A DNA stretch of 64,000 bases from JACMRP01 sp047302465 (GTDB taxonomy: Bacteria > Bdellovibrionota > Bdellovibrionia > Bdellovibrionales > Bdellovibrionaceae), in contig NZ_CP178621.1 of assembly GCF_047302465.1 (NCBI RefSeq), positions 2,790,001 through 2,854,000 of the forward strand, in the 5' to 3' direction. Each line of letters begins with the position of its first letter. The first letter of the stretch is position 1. The notes under the pieces were generated by a model. That model did no database searches, had not been told where the DNA came from, and worked only from the letters and a program-made list of their open reading frames with translations. Positions 33,792 to 42,022 of this stretch are shown here, in pieces. The position numbers were made by a program, and so were the translations under genes.

Positions 33792-34724
33792 TTAATGAGA
33801 ATGAACAACGACGACAGGAATCTCTGCCTGTAATATTGTTTCTCTGGCCGAGCTTCCTAGAAATGCTCTTGTAAGTGCGTTTCTACGGCTATGAGTGCCC
33901 ATCACGACCATACAATAGTTATTGGCAGATTCCTCAAGCAGCGCTTCGGAAATACTTTTGTTTTGTTGGGCAATGACATACTCGCAGTTACCAAGTGTCC
34001 TACGGAAAAGACGCTTCTTCTTTTCCAAGAGACTTTCGGCGTCTCGGGTCATCTTCTGAAAAACACGTTCCATATCAAAACTTGCAAAACCAGATATGAT
34101 ACTGGCGTCGTGAACTTTTTTAATGTAGTCAAAAACCGAGTGAAACAAAACTAACTCGGCATTTAATCGTGCTGCGAGCGATAAACCGTATTGTTCTGCC
34201 GGACGGCTGGATCTGCTTAAATCTGTCGGGACTAAAATGCGTCGAGGACGGTGTTTTTTAAAACTGAAGAACTTCTTTTGCGAATAGGGCCCGAGTACCA
34301 TAACTGGGCGCTCTGATTTTAAAATCACCTCTTCGGCAACACTGCCCTCTAAAAACCTTTCAAGCCCACGATGCCCTTGAGTACCCATAATCACCATCTC
34401 GGGCCGTGGCCAACTGTGAATGGCTTTAAGAATTTCTTCAGCCGGCGCCCCATATTTAAGAACCGGACGCGCTTTCACCGAGAGCTCTTTGGCAAGCTCT
34501 TCCAGAGCCACCTCATGGTCGTGGTGCCAAGCAGAAATATCTTTTTCGTTGTGGATCTTTTTTTGTGGGAATGTTTTTAAGTCTTCTGCAAAAAATAGCT
34601 GCAGATCTTCTTGTAAGAGCTTCGAGACATCTTGGGCGACATTGCGGACTGTACGTCCGCGCTGACGCCCTTCTTCGGTGTAATTTTCAAGATCCTCAGC
34701 CACGAGTATCGATCGCGGGATCAT
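33792..34724 (-). CDS. Tandem universal stress protein
   Basis: 310 residues with two Usp domains (about 1-150 and 160-310). The first ends in a complete ATP-binding motif G-x2-G-x9-G-S (GTQGHRGLERFLEGS). In the second, the second Gly is replaced by Ser (GTHSRRNALTRAFLGSS). So only the first domain is clearly ATP-type. Universal stress proteins respond to starvation and oxidative stress. Central gene of the operon; GGAG precedes the ATG. Confidence 0.9.
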   Translation of the reverse strand: MIPRSILVAEDLENYTEEGRQRGRTVRNVAQDVSKLLQEDLQLFFAEDLKTFPQKKIHNEKDISAWHHDHEVALEELAKELSVKARPVLKYGAPAEEILKAIHSWPRPEMVIMGTQGHRGLERFLEGSVAEEVILKSERPVMVLGPYSQKKFFSFKKHRPRRILVPTDLSRSSRPAEQYGLSLAARLNAELVLFHSVFDYIKKVHDASIISGFASFDMERVFQKMTRDAESLLEKKKRLFRRTLGNCEYVIAQQNKSISEALLEESANNYCMVVMGTHSRRNALTRAFLGSSARETILQAEIPVVVVHSH

Positions 34725-34760
34725 AAAATCTCCTTCAACTGTTCAGTTTTTCACGCACTG

Positions 34761-35249
34761 TTAAAGGTTGATCTGAACTTCCTCCTCGTGAGTTTTTGGC
34801 CAGATAAAATCCTGCAGCTGGTGATCTGGGACGTTGACAAGATCTTTGTGCAGAGTCGTACTGATAGCTCCCGAAGTTTTTTTCGAGAGTTCAGCGCGCA
34901 CTTTCCCTAGAAAATGGGGTTCTACCACCAAGATCAAATCGTCGTACTGGTGGTCGACAATAGCTCGTTCAAGCTCTTCGGAAATACTTTTTGCAAACAT
35001 CTCGGCAACGCGCTCAGTGGGTTCTTGGGATTTCGCTAAGCGCGTGCCTGAATAACTAAAACTGCTTTTCGAGAAGCCTGGGCGGTCAGCATCGATCTCT
35101 CCATTACGGAGCCTACCTCTCGGGTTCTCCAGCTTCTTTACGAGTTTCAACTTGTTATTGAGCCTTCCCCCCGCATTCTTTTTTCTATGGTCATCCAGTT
35201 CAAAAAGTCTCGCCTCACATCGATTTACAACCGCAACCCAGGTTTTCAT
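34761..35249 (-). CDS. Host attachment family protein
   Basis: 162 residues. Starts WVAVVNRCEARLFE and contains FAKSISEELERAIVDHQYDDLILVVEPHFLGKVRAEL and KDLVNVPDHQLQDF, matching PF10116, named for an Agrobacterium-type protein required for attachment to host cells. The fold is related to archaeal eRF1/baeRF-type RNA-binding proteins, so the name may mislead. First gene of a five-gene leftward operon; AAGGAGG supports ATG 35249. Confidence 0.85.
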   Translation of the reverse strand: MKTWVAVVNRCEARLFELDDHRKKNAGGRLNNKLKLVKKLENPRGRLRNGEIDADRPGFSKSSFSYSGTRLAKSQEPTERVAEMFAKSISEELERAIVDHQYDDLILVVEPHFLGKVRAELSKKTSGAISTTLHKDLVNVPDHQLQDFIWPKTHEEEVQINL

Positions 35250-35272
35250 CGTGCCTCCTTGTGCTCAGACTT

Positions 35273-36313
35273 TTATTTTACACTTGCTGAGCACTCCTTG
35301 CATTTTACATTTTCGACATCTTGTCCTTGCACTTTTTGCCACAACCACGAACTTAGCGAAGTCCCATCCGTCGTTGTCGTGTAAAAACTTGAATTGTTGA
35401 TAGAACAATGGGTTTTACCTGGAGCAACAAAGTATTTAAAGTTAGGCGCCAAAGATCCCGTATCCTCCATGTTTTTAAACATACGAGGGGTCCAATCCAT
35501 CGCTGCACCACCCATCGCCGCATAATACAGTATTTGAACGCGATCTTGATGATGGTTGAATTGGGCGAATTGCGCTTTTGGATAGTGGTTCGCTATCGAT
35601 TTATAGATATCGACGATTGTGAGCTTTTCCCAATCAATCACAGCAGGATTCAATGCTGGAATCCAGTTGGGTAAGCTCTGATCTAAACGCCACTGCGGAA
35701 AGAATAAAGAATCCGCAACACCAGCGCCAGAATCTCCGAACTGGGCAATACGAGCTTGCGGATATTTTTCCGCAATTGCCGGAGTCCACAAAATAGAAGC
35801 GTAAGAACCAGCACTGCAGCCGTCAACGTTAACCTCATCCGGAACCTGATAATTGTCGGCAAGCCACTTAATAACGGCTTTCGCGTTGATCCCACCACGG
35901 TGATAGATTTTAAATTTCGTGTTATCTGGACGATTATATTCCGTATCGGCACTGCCTACATGCACATCCCCTGTACAATATGGGACAAACACATGGGTCC
36001 ATCCTTTATAAGGGTTGCCATTGTTATTCCAACTATAGATACCCCCCTGCTTTTCCACTTGTTTAAAAGTTTTCTCTGCAGTGTCTGTGTAAATCTTGTC
36101 GGTATCGCAAGTCAGATCGTCCCAGCAAGCTCCCCCGCCTGCAAAACTTACGAGGATTTTTTTAGGATCCCCTTTACGTACTAGAAACGAAAATTCCCCG
36201 CCACGAGCACAAAGGGTGTCTCCTCCAGGTTTGATCTGCTGCCAACCTGCTGGAACTGCCTGGGCCATTGAGGCCGTGAAAACAACAACGACGAATGCTA
36301 TGAAGCGATTCAT
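35273..36313 (-). CDS. Exported pectinacetylesterase/NOTUM-family esterase
   Basis: 346 residues from ATG 36313 (AAGGAGGGG ahead); signal peptide ends MAQA. An alpha/beta-hydrolase with the oxyanion-type SFAGGGACWD, the nucleophile serine in VDGCSAGSYAS, and a C-terminal His (GKTHCSINNSSFY), as in the PAE/NOTUM family of carbohydrate or lipid O-deacetylases. In a predator it could deacetylate prey envelope polymers; substrate is unknown. Confidence 0.85.
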   Translation of the reverse strand: MNRFIAFVVVVFTASMAQAVPAGWQQIKPGGDTLCARGGEFSFLVRKGDPKKILVSFAGGGACWDDLTCDTDKIYTDTAEKTFKQVEKQGGIYSWNNNGNPYKGWTHVFVPYCTGDVHVGSADTEYNRPDNTKFKIYHRGGINAKAVIKWLADNYQVPDEVNVDGCSAGSYASILWTPAIAEKYPQARIAQFGDSGAGVADSLFFPQWRLDQSLPNWIPALNPAVIDWEKLTIVDIYKSIANHYPKAQFAQFNHHQDRVQILYYAAMGGAAMDWTPRMFKNMEDTGSLAPNFKYFVAPGKTHCSINNSSFYTTTTDGTSLSSWLWQKVQGQDVENVKCKECSASVK

Positions 36314-36371
36314 ATCCCCTCCTTGGATCATTTTGATGAGTCCTTTAAACTTTTACAATAAGGCTTTGGTT

Positions 36372-36545
36372 ATGCGTCTACAGTATAAAGGTCTAGGTTG
36401 GATTTCAAGGTATCCAGCTCGGCCCAGGAAAAAGACAAAACATCCTTTCATTGTCATCTCCTTAGACCTAAGCCCATTCACTGAAGCTCCACAAATGCCG
36501 AATGAAATACGTAATAGTTTTTTGGATTTTTCTAAGGAGGCGTGA
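36372..36545 (+). CDS. Small ORF overlapping the diguanylate cyclase leader
   Basis: 57 codons from ATG 36372 with AAGG 10-11 bases upstream, ending one base before the TTG start of the GGDEF gene. Its 3' end covers the AAGGAGG site of that gene. Composition is protein-like (basic middle PARPRKKTKHPF, then IVISLDLSPFTEAPQMP), but no family is recognised. Translation through it could open or block the downstream start. Confidence 0.35.
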   Translation: MRLQYKGLGWISRYPARPRKKTKHPFIVISLDLSPFTEAPQMPNEIRNSFLDFSKEA

Positions 36546-36546
36546 C

Positions 36547-37653
36547 TTGAAACAATGGGTAAAAAAACTCGTTGATGGTTTGGATTGGAACGATGCCAAT
36601 CAGGCGTCGAATGAAACTCCTCATATCGATATGACAGAGGATAGAGCAACTCTTCTCTATATTATCGATATCTATAGCAAACATCTTTTTGAAGTAGAAA
36701 AGCAACCCTTGCGTCGCGTTCGCGATACGCTGGACTCATTTGTCAAAGGACTTGTGAATCCTGACAACAAAGCTTCAGAGAAGGTTTTATTCCAACTTCG
36801 TCAATTCTTCTCTAGCTATCGCATTGATGAATATACCTATATTCAAAATACCTTTGACGATTTTAAACGTATCATCTGGGATTTTGCAGAACAACTGAGT
36901 GACGACATTCAATACGAGCAAGCCAAAGATGCTGAAGCTAAGCAAAGTCTTGAGCAATTGCGCGAGGCCGTTGATGCGAACTCTATTGATGCACTTCGCT
37001 CTAAGTCCCGCGAGTTCATCGATTTTTACATCAAGTATCAATCGCAAAAAGACGAACGACGAACAAAACGCATGTCTTCCATGAAGAAGAACCTGTCTTC
37101 CGTAAAGAAGCAGCTTTTGGAAGCCAATCACAATATGCGCGTAGATCACCTGACCAATGCTTATAACCGTAAAAGCTTTGATGAGCAGATGAAGAAGTAC
37201 ATGCAAATGTCCGTGATTTCTCAGACGCCTGTCTCTCTTGTGACCCTCGACATCGACTTCTTTAAAAAGATCAACGATGCCTATGGCCACGATATCGGTG
37301 ATTTCGTCCTGAAGGAATGCGTAAAGATGTTAAAAGAAGTCTTCCACCGTGAAGACGACTTTGTAGCTCGTGTTGGTGGCGAAGAGTTTGCGATCATTCT
37401 ACCAAGCTTCACCTATGAACATGCAATCGTGAAAGCGGACGAGGCTTTAAAGAAGATCAGTAGAGAAGTTTTCGTCCATGGTGAGCTGAAGATCAATTTT
37501 ACAGTGTCTATGGGGATCGCCCAATGGCTTCAAAATGAGACACAGGATCAGTGGATGAAACGCGCTGATACTGCTCTCTATACATCGAAACAAACCGGTC
37601 GTAACAAATATACACTGGCTCCACACCCTGGAATGATGAAACAGGTCGCGTAG
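36547..37653 (+). CDS. Diguanylate cyclase (GGDEF domain)
   Basis: 368 residues starting at TTG 36547, six bases after a perfect AAGGAGG. Residues 1-185 are helical and unassigned, with a coiled-coil linker (KKNLSSVKKQLLEANHNMR). The GGDEF domain (about 190-350) has DHLTNAYNRKSFDEQM, the metal Asp in LVTLDIDFFKKINDAYGHDIGD, the active-site loop GGEEF and the inhibitory site R-E-D-D five residues before it. It should make c-di-GMP with product feedback. Together with the PilZ protein it is part of this organism's c-di-GMP network. Confidence 0.93.
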   Translation: MKQWVKKLVDGLDWNDANQASNETPHIDMTEDRATLLYIIDIYSKHLFEVEKQPLRRVRDTLDSFVKGLVNPDNKASEKVLFQLRQFFSSYRIDEYTYIQNTFDDFKRIIWDFAEQLSDDIQYEQAKDAEAKQSLEQLREAVDANSIDALRSKSREFIDFYIKYQSQKDERRTKRMSSMKKNLSSVKKQLLEANHNMRVDHLTNAYNRKSFDEQMKKYMQMSVISQTPVSLVTLDIDFFKKINDAYGHDIGDFVLKECVKMLKEVFHREDDFVARVGGEEFAIILPSFTYEHAIVKADEALKKISREVFVHGELKINFTVSMGIAQWLQNETQDQWMKRADTALYTSKQTGRNKYTLAPHPGMMKQVA

Positions 37654-37675
37654 GCCTGTAGGAATTCTAACACCC

Positions 37676-37713
37676 TGTCTATGCACTAGTAGCTGCCTAC
37701 CAGTGCATAGACA
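37676..37713. repeat. 38-base perfect hairpin without U-tract
   Basis: Twelve-base perfect arms (37676-37687, 37702-37713) extended by an inner GTAG/CTAC stem round CTGC. No T-run follows, so it is not a normal terminator. It lies between the GGDEF gene and the Rhs-like gene. Confidence 0.6.
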
Positions 37714-37788
37714 CCTCGGTCTCTCTAACACCTAAGCTGAATTTTATCCGCCTCTCACCCTGGTCTGTGCTTTGCAATGGTGTCGGGC

Positions 37789-38766
37789 ATGAAGACTCTC
37801 CGCAGACTCACACTCCTCTCTTCACTCCTCACCACTCTCACTACAAAAGCTGATGTCAACATGAAGGATGCCAGCTACGTAAAAACCTGGATTGATATAG
37901 AGATCAAAAAGGATCGGCGGGTCTTCCAGCTGAGGAGGACCTACAACAGCCGCTCCCTGCACCAGGGGCTGTTTGGATTCGGGTGGTGCTCCGACTTCGA
38001 GAAAAGGTTGGATCTCTCACGAAGTGACCAAATAACCCTGAAAGATTGCCGACTGAATGCCCCGATAAAGTTCCTGAAAAAATCCCCGACCCAGTACGAA
38101 TCCGCCGATAAAGAAATCATAGAATACAAAGACAAAATCTACACCCGAACCACCGCTAAAAAGACCCTGCAAAAATATAATAACCTAGGCCTTCTGATCA
38201 ACCTAACTGATACCACCCAAGACCGCCTCGATATCACCTACGACCTCGGCGGCTTCCCTAAAAAGATCACGATCAACAATCACACGGAACTTAAAGTTAA
38301 ACCCGATCTCCTTCGTCAGCGCATTCAATCCCTCAGCACCGATAAAGTTCCCGGCGCCACTTACCGCTACGAAGGCAAAGATCTGGTCCACGTAAAAAAC
38401 TCTTGGAACAATCAATTCAATTATCAATATGACGGTACTCACAACCTGGTCAAAGTCCTCTACCCGGATAAAACTTCAGAGGTTCTCGCATATGACCCTG
38501 AAAAAGACTGGGTTGTGAGTATCAATAATCGCAACAAGTGTCTTGAGACCTTTAAATTCATTCAAAAAACAAACTCGCAAAATTATTCCGCAACGGCTGA
38601 AAAACGCTGCAACGGTAAAGTCATCACTAAGACGACCTACGAATTCCGGCACAAGGCCCGTGCCGATGGAACAAAGTATCTGGATCAAGTGCAAGTCACA
38701 CACGGAAACAAAATCCAGAGAGTTTCTTACCAGAACCATACGGGGCCACTCAATGAATCTCAATAA
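37789..38766 (+). CDS. Exported Rhs/YD-repeat N-terminal-type protein
   Basis: 325 residues from ATG 37789, chosen for its signal peptide (KTLRRLTLLSSLLTTLTTKA); ATG 37777 is also possible and neither has a clear ribosome-binding site. The segment VFQLRRTYNSRSLHQGLFGFGWCSDFEKRL is the typical N-terminal domain of Rhs proteins, followed by about ten beta strands with YD-like turns (ITYDLGGFPKKI, YRYEGKDLVHV, YQYDGTHNLVKVLYPD). It lacks the long Rhs shell, the DPxG cut site and a toxin tip. Its last 14 bases overlap the subtilase start. Confidence 0.7.
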   Translation: MKTLRRLTLLSSLLTTLTTKADVNMKDASYVKTWIDIEIKKDRRVFQLRRTYNSRSLHQGLFGFGWCSDFEKRLDLSRSDQITLKDCRLNAPIKFLKKSPTQYESADKEIIEYKDKIYTRTTAKKTLQKYNNLGLLINLTDTTQDRLDITYDLGGFPKKITINNHTELKVKPDLLRQRIQSLSTDKVPGATYRYEGKDLVHVKNSWNNQFNYQYDGTHNLVKVLYPDKTSEVLAYDPEKDWVVSINNRNKCLETFKFIQKTNSQNYSATAEKRCNGKVITKTTYEFRHKARADGTKYLDQVQVTHGNKIQRVSYQNHTGPLNESQ

Positions 38767-39907
38767 GTCTACTCTTGCGCTCATGATCCTTACATCGCTT
38801 ACAACCCAAGGGTTTGCAAAAACCCCGACAAAGACGGAGGTGCTTAATTACAGTCTGCAGATGACCGAGGCTTTCCTCGCTTGGCCTCTTCATCAAGGCA
38901 GCAAAGACGTTGTTATCGCAGTCATCGACACGGGTGTGGATACTTACCACCCGGTTCTCCGAGAAAACTTATGGAGAAACCCCGGCGAGACCGGAGTCGA
39001 TGGTCAAGGCAAAGACAAATCCACCAACGGCATTGACGATGATGGAAACGGATACATCGACGATGTTCACGGCTGGAACTTTGCTGGCGATAACAAGGAT
39101 CTAACGGATCTGCACGGCCACGGGACCCACGTGGCCGGAATTATCCAAAGCACCACCCCGAAAACAAATCTTATGATACTCAAATACTATGACCCGAAAG
39201 CAGATGGTGCTGCGAACCTCGCGAACACCACGAAGGCCATAGAATACGCCATTAAAATGAAAGCTAAAATTATCAACTACTCAGGAGGTGGAACAACTAA
39301 ATATCCCGATGAGGAAGCCGCAATCAGAAAAGCTCAAGCCCAAGGCATCCTCTTTGTCGCAGCCGCAGGAAACGAAAAAAGCAACTCTGACATTTTTGGA
39401 TTCTATCCAGCAGACTACGGAATCTCGAATATCATCTCAGTGACAGCGATTGATGAAAACCGCAGAATTCTGCCCTCAAGCAACTTTGGCAAAAACAGCG
39501 TCGACATAGCGGCCCCCGGTCACAACATTGTCTCTACACTTCCAGGGGGAAAATTCGGCACAATGACAGGAACCTCTCAAGCTACAGCCTTTGTGACCGG
39601 TACCGCCGCTCTCTTGATGGCAGAAAATCCAGAATTAAAGGATCCAGAAAAACTCATCCAGCGACTCACAAGCTCTGGCAACGACAACGCCTTCCTCATC
39701 GGGAAGACCAAACATCAGACGACACTCAACACCTATCGCGCCTTAACAATGAAAGACACAAACCTTGGGGCCTTCGGTACGATCTCCACAAATATCACCT
39801 CACAATCCTTCCTCGAATTTCCCGACAAACTCGATCCAAATTTCACCGATGCCGGTACCGAAGAGCTCCCTTTTAAAACTGTAACTGATACAGCGTTCGT
39901 ACCTTAA
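38753..39907 (+). CDS. Secreted subtilisin-like serine protease (S8)
   Basis: 384 residues from ATG 38753; the longer frame is antisense-like extension. Signal peptide ends TTQGFA. Catalytic triad: Asp in VIAVIDTGVDTYHP, His in DLHGHGTHVAGI, Ser in GTMTGTSQATAFVTG; oxyanion Asn in FVAAAGNEKS. Calcium-like loop DDDGNGYIDDVHG precedes the His. No inhibitor I9 prodomain is seen, and a 60-residue C-terminal tail follows. Overlaps the Rhs-like gene by 14 bases, so the two are likely made together. Confidence 0.93.
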   Translation: MNLNKSTLALMILTSLTTQGFAKTPTKTEVLNYSLQMTEAFLAWPLHQGSKDVVIAVIDTGVDTYHPVLRENLWRNPGETGVDGQGKDKSTNGIDDDGNGYIDDVHGWNFAGDNKDLTDLHGHGTHVAGIIQSTTPKTNLMILKYYDPKADGAANLANTTKAIEYAIKMKAKIINYSGGGTTKYPDEEAAIRKAQAQGILFVAAAGNEKSNSDIFGFYPADYGISNIISVTAIDENRRILPSSNFGKNSVDIAAPGHNIVSTLPGGKFGTMTGTSQATAFVTGTAALLMAENPELKDPEKLIQRLTSSGNDNAFLIGKTKHQTTLNTYRALTMKDTNLGAFGTISTNITSQSFLEFPDKLDPNFTDAGTEELPFKTVTDTAFVP

Positions 39908-39925
39908 CATTCTGATTTAGAAGTA

Positions 39926-40085
39926 ATTTGAAGGAAGGAATAAGAAATTTTTGGGCTCTTTACAAAAGGGGCTCAAGCGGCGCCTGGATGGCGCGAACCC
40001 CGCCAAAGGCGGGGCGCTTGCGTGAGGGCCGGACGCCCGTCCCCGTTGGAAAGAGATCAAAAATTTCTTATTCCTTCCTTCAAAT
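39926..40085. repeat. 160-bp branched element with perfect 28-bp terminal inverted repeats
   Basis: Arms 39926-39953 and 40058-40085 are exact reverse complements, A/T-rich and purine-biased. The 104-base centre is GC-rich and packed with stems: CAAGCG/CGCTTG enclosing two hairpins (GCGCC/GGCGC and CCCCGCC/GGCGGGG), then GGGC/GCCC. The whole folds as a long stem with a multi-branched head. No ORF inside worth calling. It separates convergent subtilase and beta-propeller genes. Candidates: MITE-like mobile repeat or structured RNA/bidirectional terminator. Confidence 0.85.
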
Positions 40086-40108
40086 CCTCGTTTCAAAAAC
40101 AAACTGGA

Positions 40109-41818
40109 TTAACGGCGAAGCGTACAAAGCATCATCGGCGACTTGTTCTTGTATGCTAACTTCTCTGTGACCGCGAAATTGCGGTCATATTTCATTATTC
40201 CGAAGCGAGAAAAACTATACGGAACTCCATCTACCAAAACAGCTCTCTGAATATCCATCGAAATATTCTCGTAATTCCACCACAACATCCGGAAATACTG
40301 ACCCTCGCCACAGACAGATTCGCGCCATTCTTGGTGCGTTAAGCGTGTGACCTCTGTCATTTTAAGTCCATCAAAATCCAAAACGACAGCTCCTGAAAAA
40401 TCCAGGAGATTGCCATATCCGCTGTGAGTATCAGCACTGACCGTCACGACCGGAAACATAATCAGGTCCTTTTCTGGTGATACATAAAGTGCTTTCGACT
40501 CTGCAGTGGCTTCCGAGTAACTGCCTCGATCTCCCCAGATAATTTTTTCGGACTCTTGAGGATTTTTGAAATCCCTTAAATCAAAGAGCGAAAACTTAAG
40601 CCCCTGAAATAGAGAGAAATTCGACTGCTCTTCAGCATCATAGCCTAAACCTCCTAGCTGCATGTTCGTGAGCTCTCGTAGCTGGGTTGAAAAACCAGGA
40701 GATTTTAATTCAGAGACGATTTTAATATCTTTAAGGTCGTGAAGGTCCAAAACAAACAACGGATCTGTTTTTTCGAAGGTTACAATGTAGGCCATATCAT
40801 TCAAGTAGCGAACTGCACGAATATCTTCTCGTAGACCAAAGGATGGAGACTCCGCGGCCAGCTTATATTTTTTGCCGGAAGCATCGGAGCTGAAAATATG
40901 CAGTTTATTATTAATCGTTGAATATTTTCGGTCGTTATATGTTGTTGCGACAATAAGGTCGTCCTCTTTTTTGGTTATAGACCAACGATCCTTAATTTGG
41001 CCCTCTATAAGTTGCACCTGATGGAAGTTTGGTTTTGTCGACTTCAAGTCAACGATTCTCATATGACCGCCATTAAAGCCATTCGCGAACATAAAAAGCT
41101 CGTTTTCTGTCATATAGATAAAGTCCACTTTTCCAAGAAAAGACTGTGTTTGAGACGATACCGAAGCTTCGTGAAAATCCACAACATGCAAATGGCTCAG
41201 ATTCCAGCTTCCATCCTCGAGATTAGGACGGTAAATCTCGGAGCAATTTGTATCTTCCAAAGAGGACCAAACATAGGACTCGGTCACGAAATAGATTTTT
41301 TCGCCTGAACGGCGCACTTCAACTGGGCTTCCCACAAAGGATTTTTCGAAAACAGATGCAAATCCCTTTGCTTCATCAAATATCTTTATCGAAGATCCAC
41401 TATAGCTGCCACTGATCCAAATAAGTTTGCCGTTGGTATAGATGAGCTTGTACCAGCCTGTTTCAGAGGTCGGAATAGTTTTGTAAGTACTCAAACTAGA
41501 TCTCTGAACAATTTGAATCTCTCCAGGACGAGCATAAAAGAAAAACTGCGGGCTCATCTGAAGAATATCACCTTCCTGAATGCCACTCACCTGATCGGCA
41601 ACGACGGTGCCACTGTCAGCACCCGAGCCAGCGTCAATGCTCTGCACGGGGCTTCTGTGACTTTGGAGATAGGTCTTTACTTCACTGCAATTGGAAAATT
41701 TTTGAATGACGGGATTCCAACTTGGAGGAAGTGGCGGATCTTGTTTCTCAGCCTCGGTGACGAATTTACATCCCGACAAACTGTAAACCAACGCCATAAA
41801 CATAATGGTTCTTTTCAT
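40109..41818 (-). CDS. Beta-propeller domain lipoprotein (PF09826-like)
   Basis: 569 residues. Signal with lipobox LSGC. VSGIQEGDILQMSPQFFFYARPGEIQIV matches the entry strand of secreted beta-propeller proteins in which 'G-(V/I)-x-E-(G/A)-D' begins the propeller; blades repeat through residues 90-540 (FVLDLHDLKDIKIVSELKSPGFSTQL; LFDLRDFKNPQESEKIIWGDRGSYSEA). Function in this family is unknown; surface scaffold is plausible. AAGGAG precedes the start. Confidence 0.8.
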   Translation of the reverse strand: MKRTIMFMALVYSLSGCKFVTEAEKQDPPLPPSWNPVIQKFSNCSEVKTYLQSHRSPVQSIDAGSGADSGTVVADQVSGIQEGDILQMSPQFFFYARPGEIQIVQRSSLSTYKTIPTSETGWYKLIYTNGKLIWISGSYSGSSIKIFDEAKGFASVFEKSFVGSPVEVRRSGEKIYFVTESYVWSSLEDTNCSEIYRPNLEDGSWNLSHLHVVDFHEASVSSQTQSFLGKVDFIYMTENELFMFANGFNGGHMRIVDLKSTKPNFHQVQLIEGQIKDRWSITKKEDDLIVATTYNDRKYSTINNKLHIFSSDASGKKYKLAAESPSFGLREDIRAVRYLNDMAYIVTFEKTDPLFVLDLHDLKDIKIVSELKSPGFSTQLRELTNMQLGGLGYDAEEQSNFSLFQGLKFSLFDLRDFKNPQESEKIIWGDRGSYSEATAESKALYVSPEKDLIMFPVVTVSADTHSGYGNLLDFSGAVVLDFDGLKMTEVTRLTHQEWRESVCGEGQYFRMLWWNYENISMDIQRAVLVDGVPYSFSRFGIMKYDRNFAVTEKLAYKNKSPMMLCTLRR

Positions 41819-41917
41819 GATGGGGCTCCTTCGAGTGTTTCTTTAATTTCACCTCCAATCGTCCAAAAACTCTTTTAAAAAGAGACCCCTAAGACCAATT
41901 TCCGTATTCAATTAGTA

Positions 41918-42003
41918 TACATATTTATATGTAACATACTGTTTTTACTGTATTTTATAATTTATAACGATATTTAACAAATTCATCTAGTATACACATA
42001 TGT
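41918..42003. promoter_or_regulatory. Paired palindromes upstream of the TIGR02147-type gene
   Basis: TACATAT-TT-ATATGTA (41918-41933) and ACATATGT (41996-42003), each preceded by AGTATACA; the AGTATACA copies are 75 bases apart, about seven helical turns. The stretch between is very A/T-rich. Candidate autoregulatory sites. Confidence 0.45.
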
Positions 42004-42022
42004 AAGCCGATAAGATCTATAT

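Noticed and set aside
39917..40170. Short frames within the 160-bp inverted-repeat element
   Set aside because: They follow from the palindromic sequence, are low-complexity and have no initiation signals.
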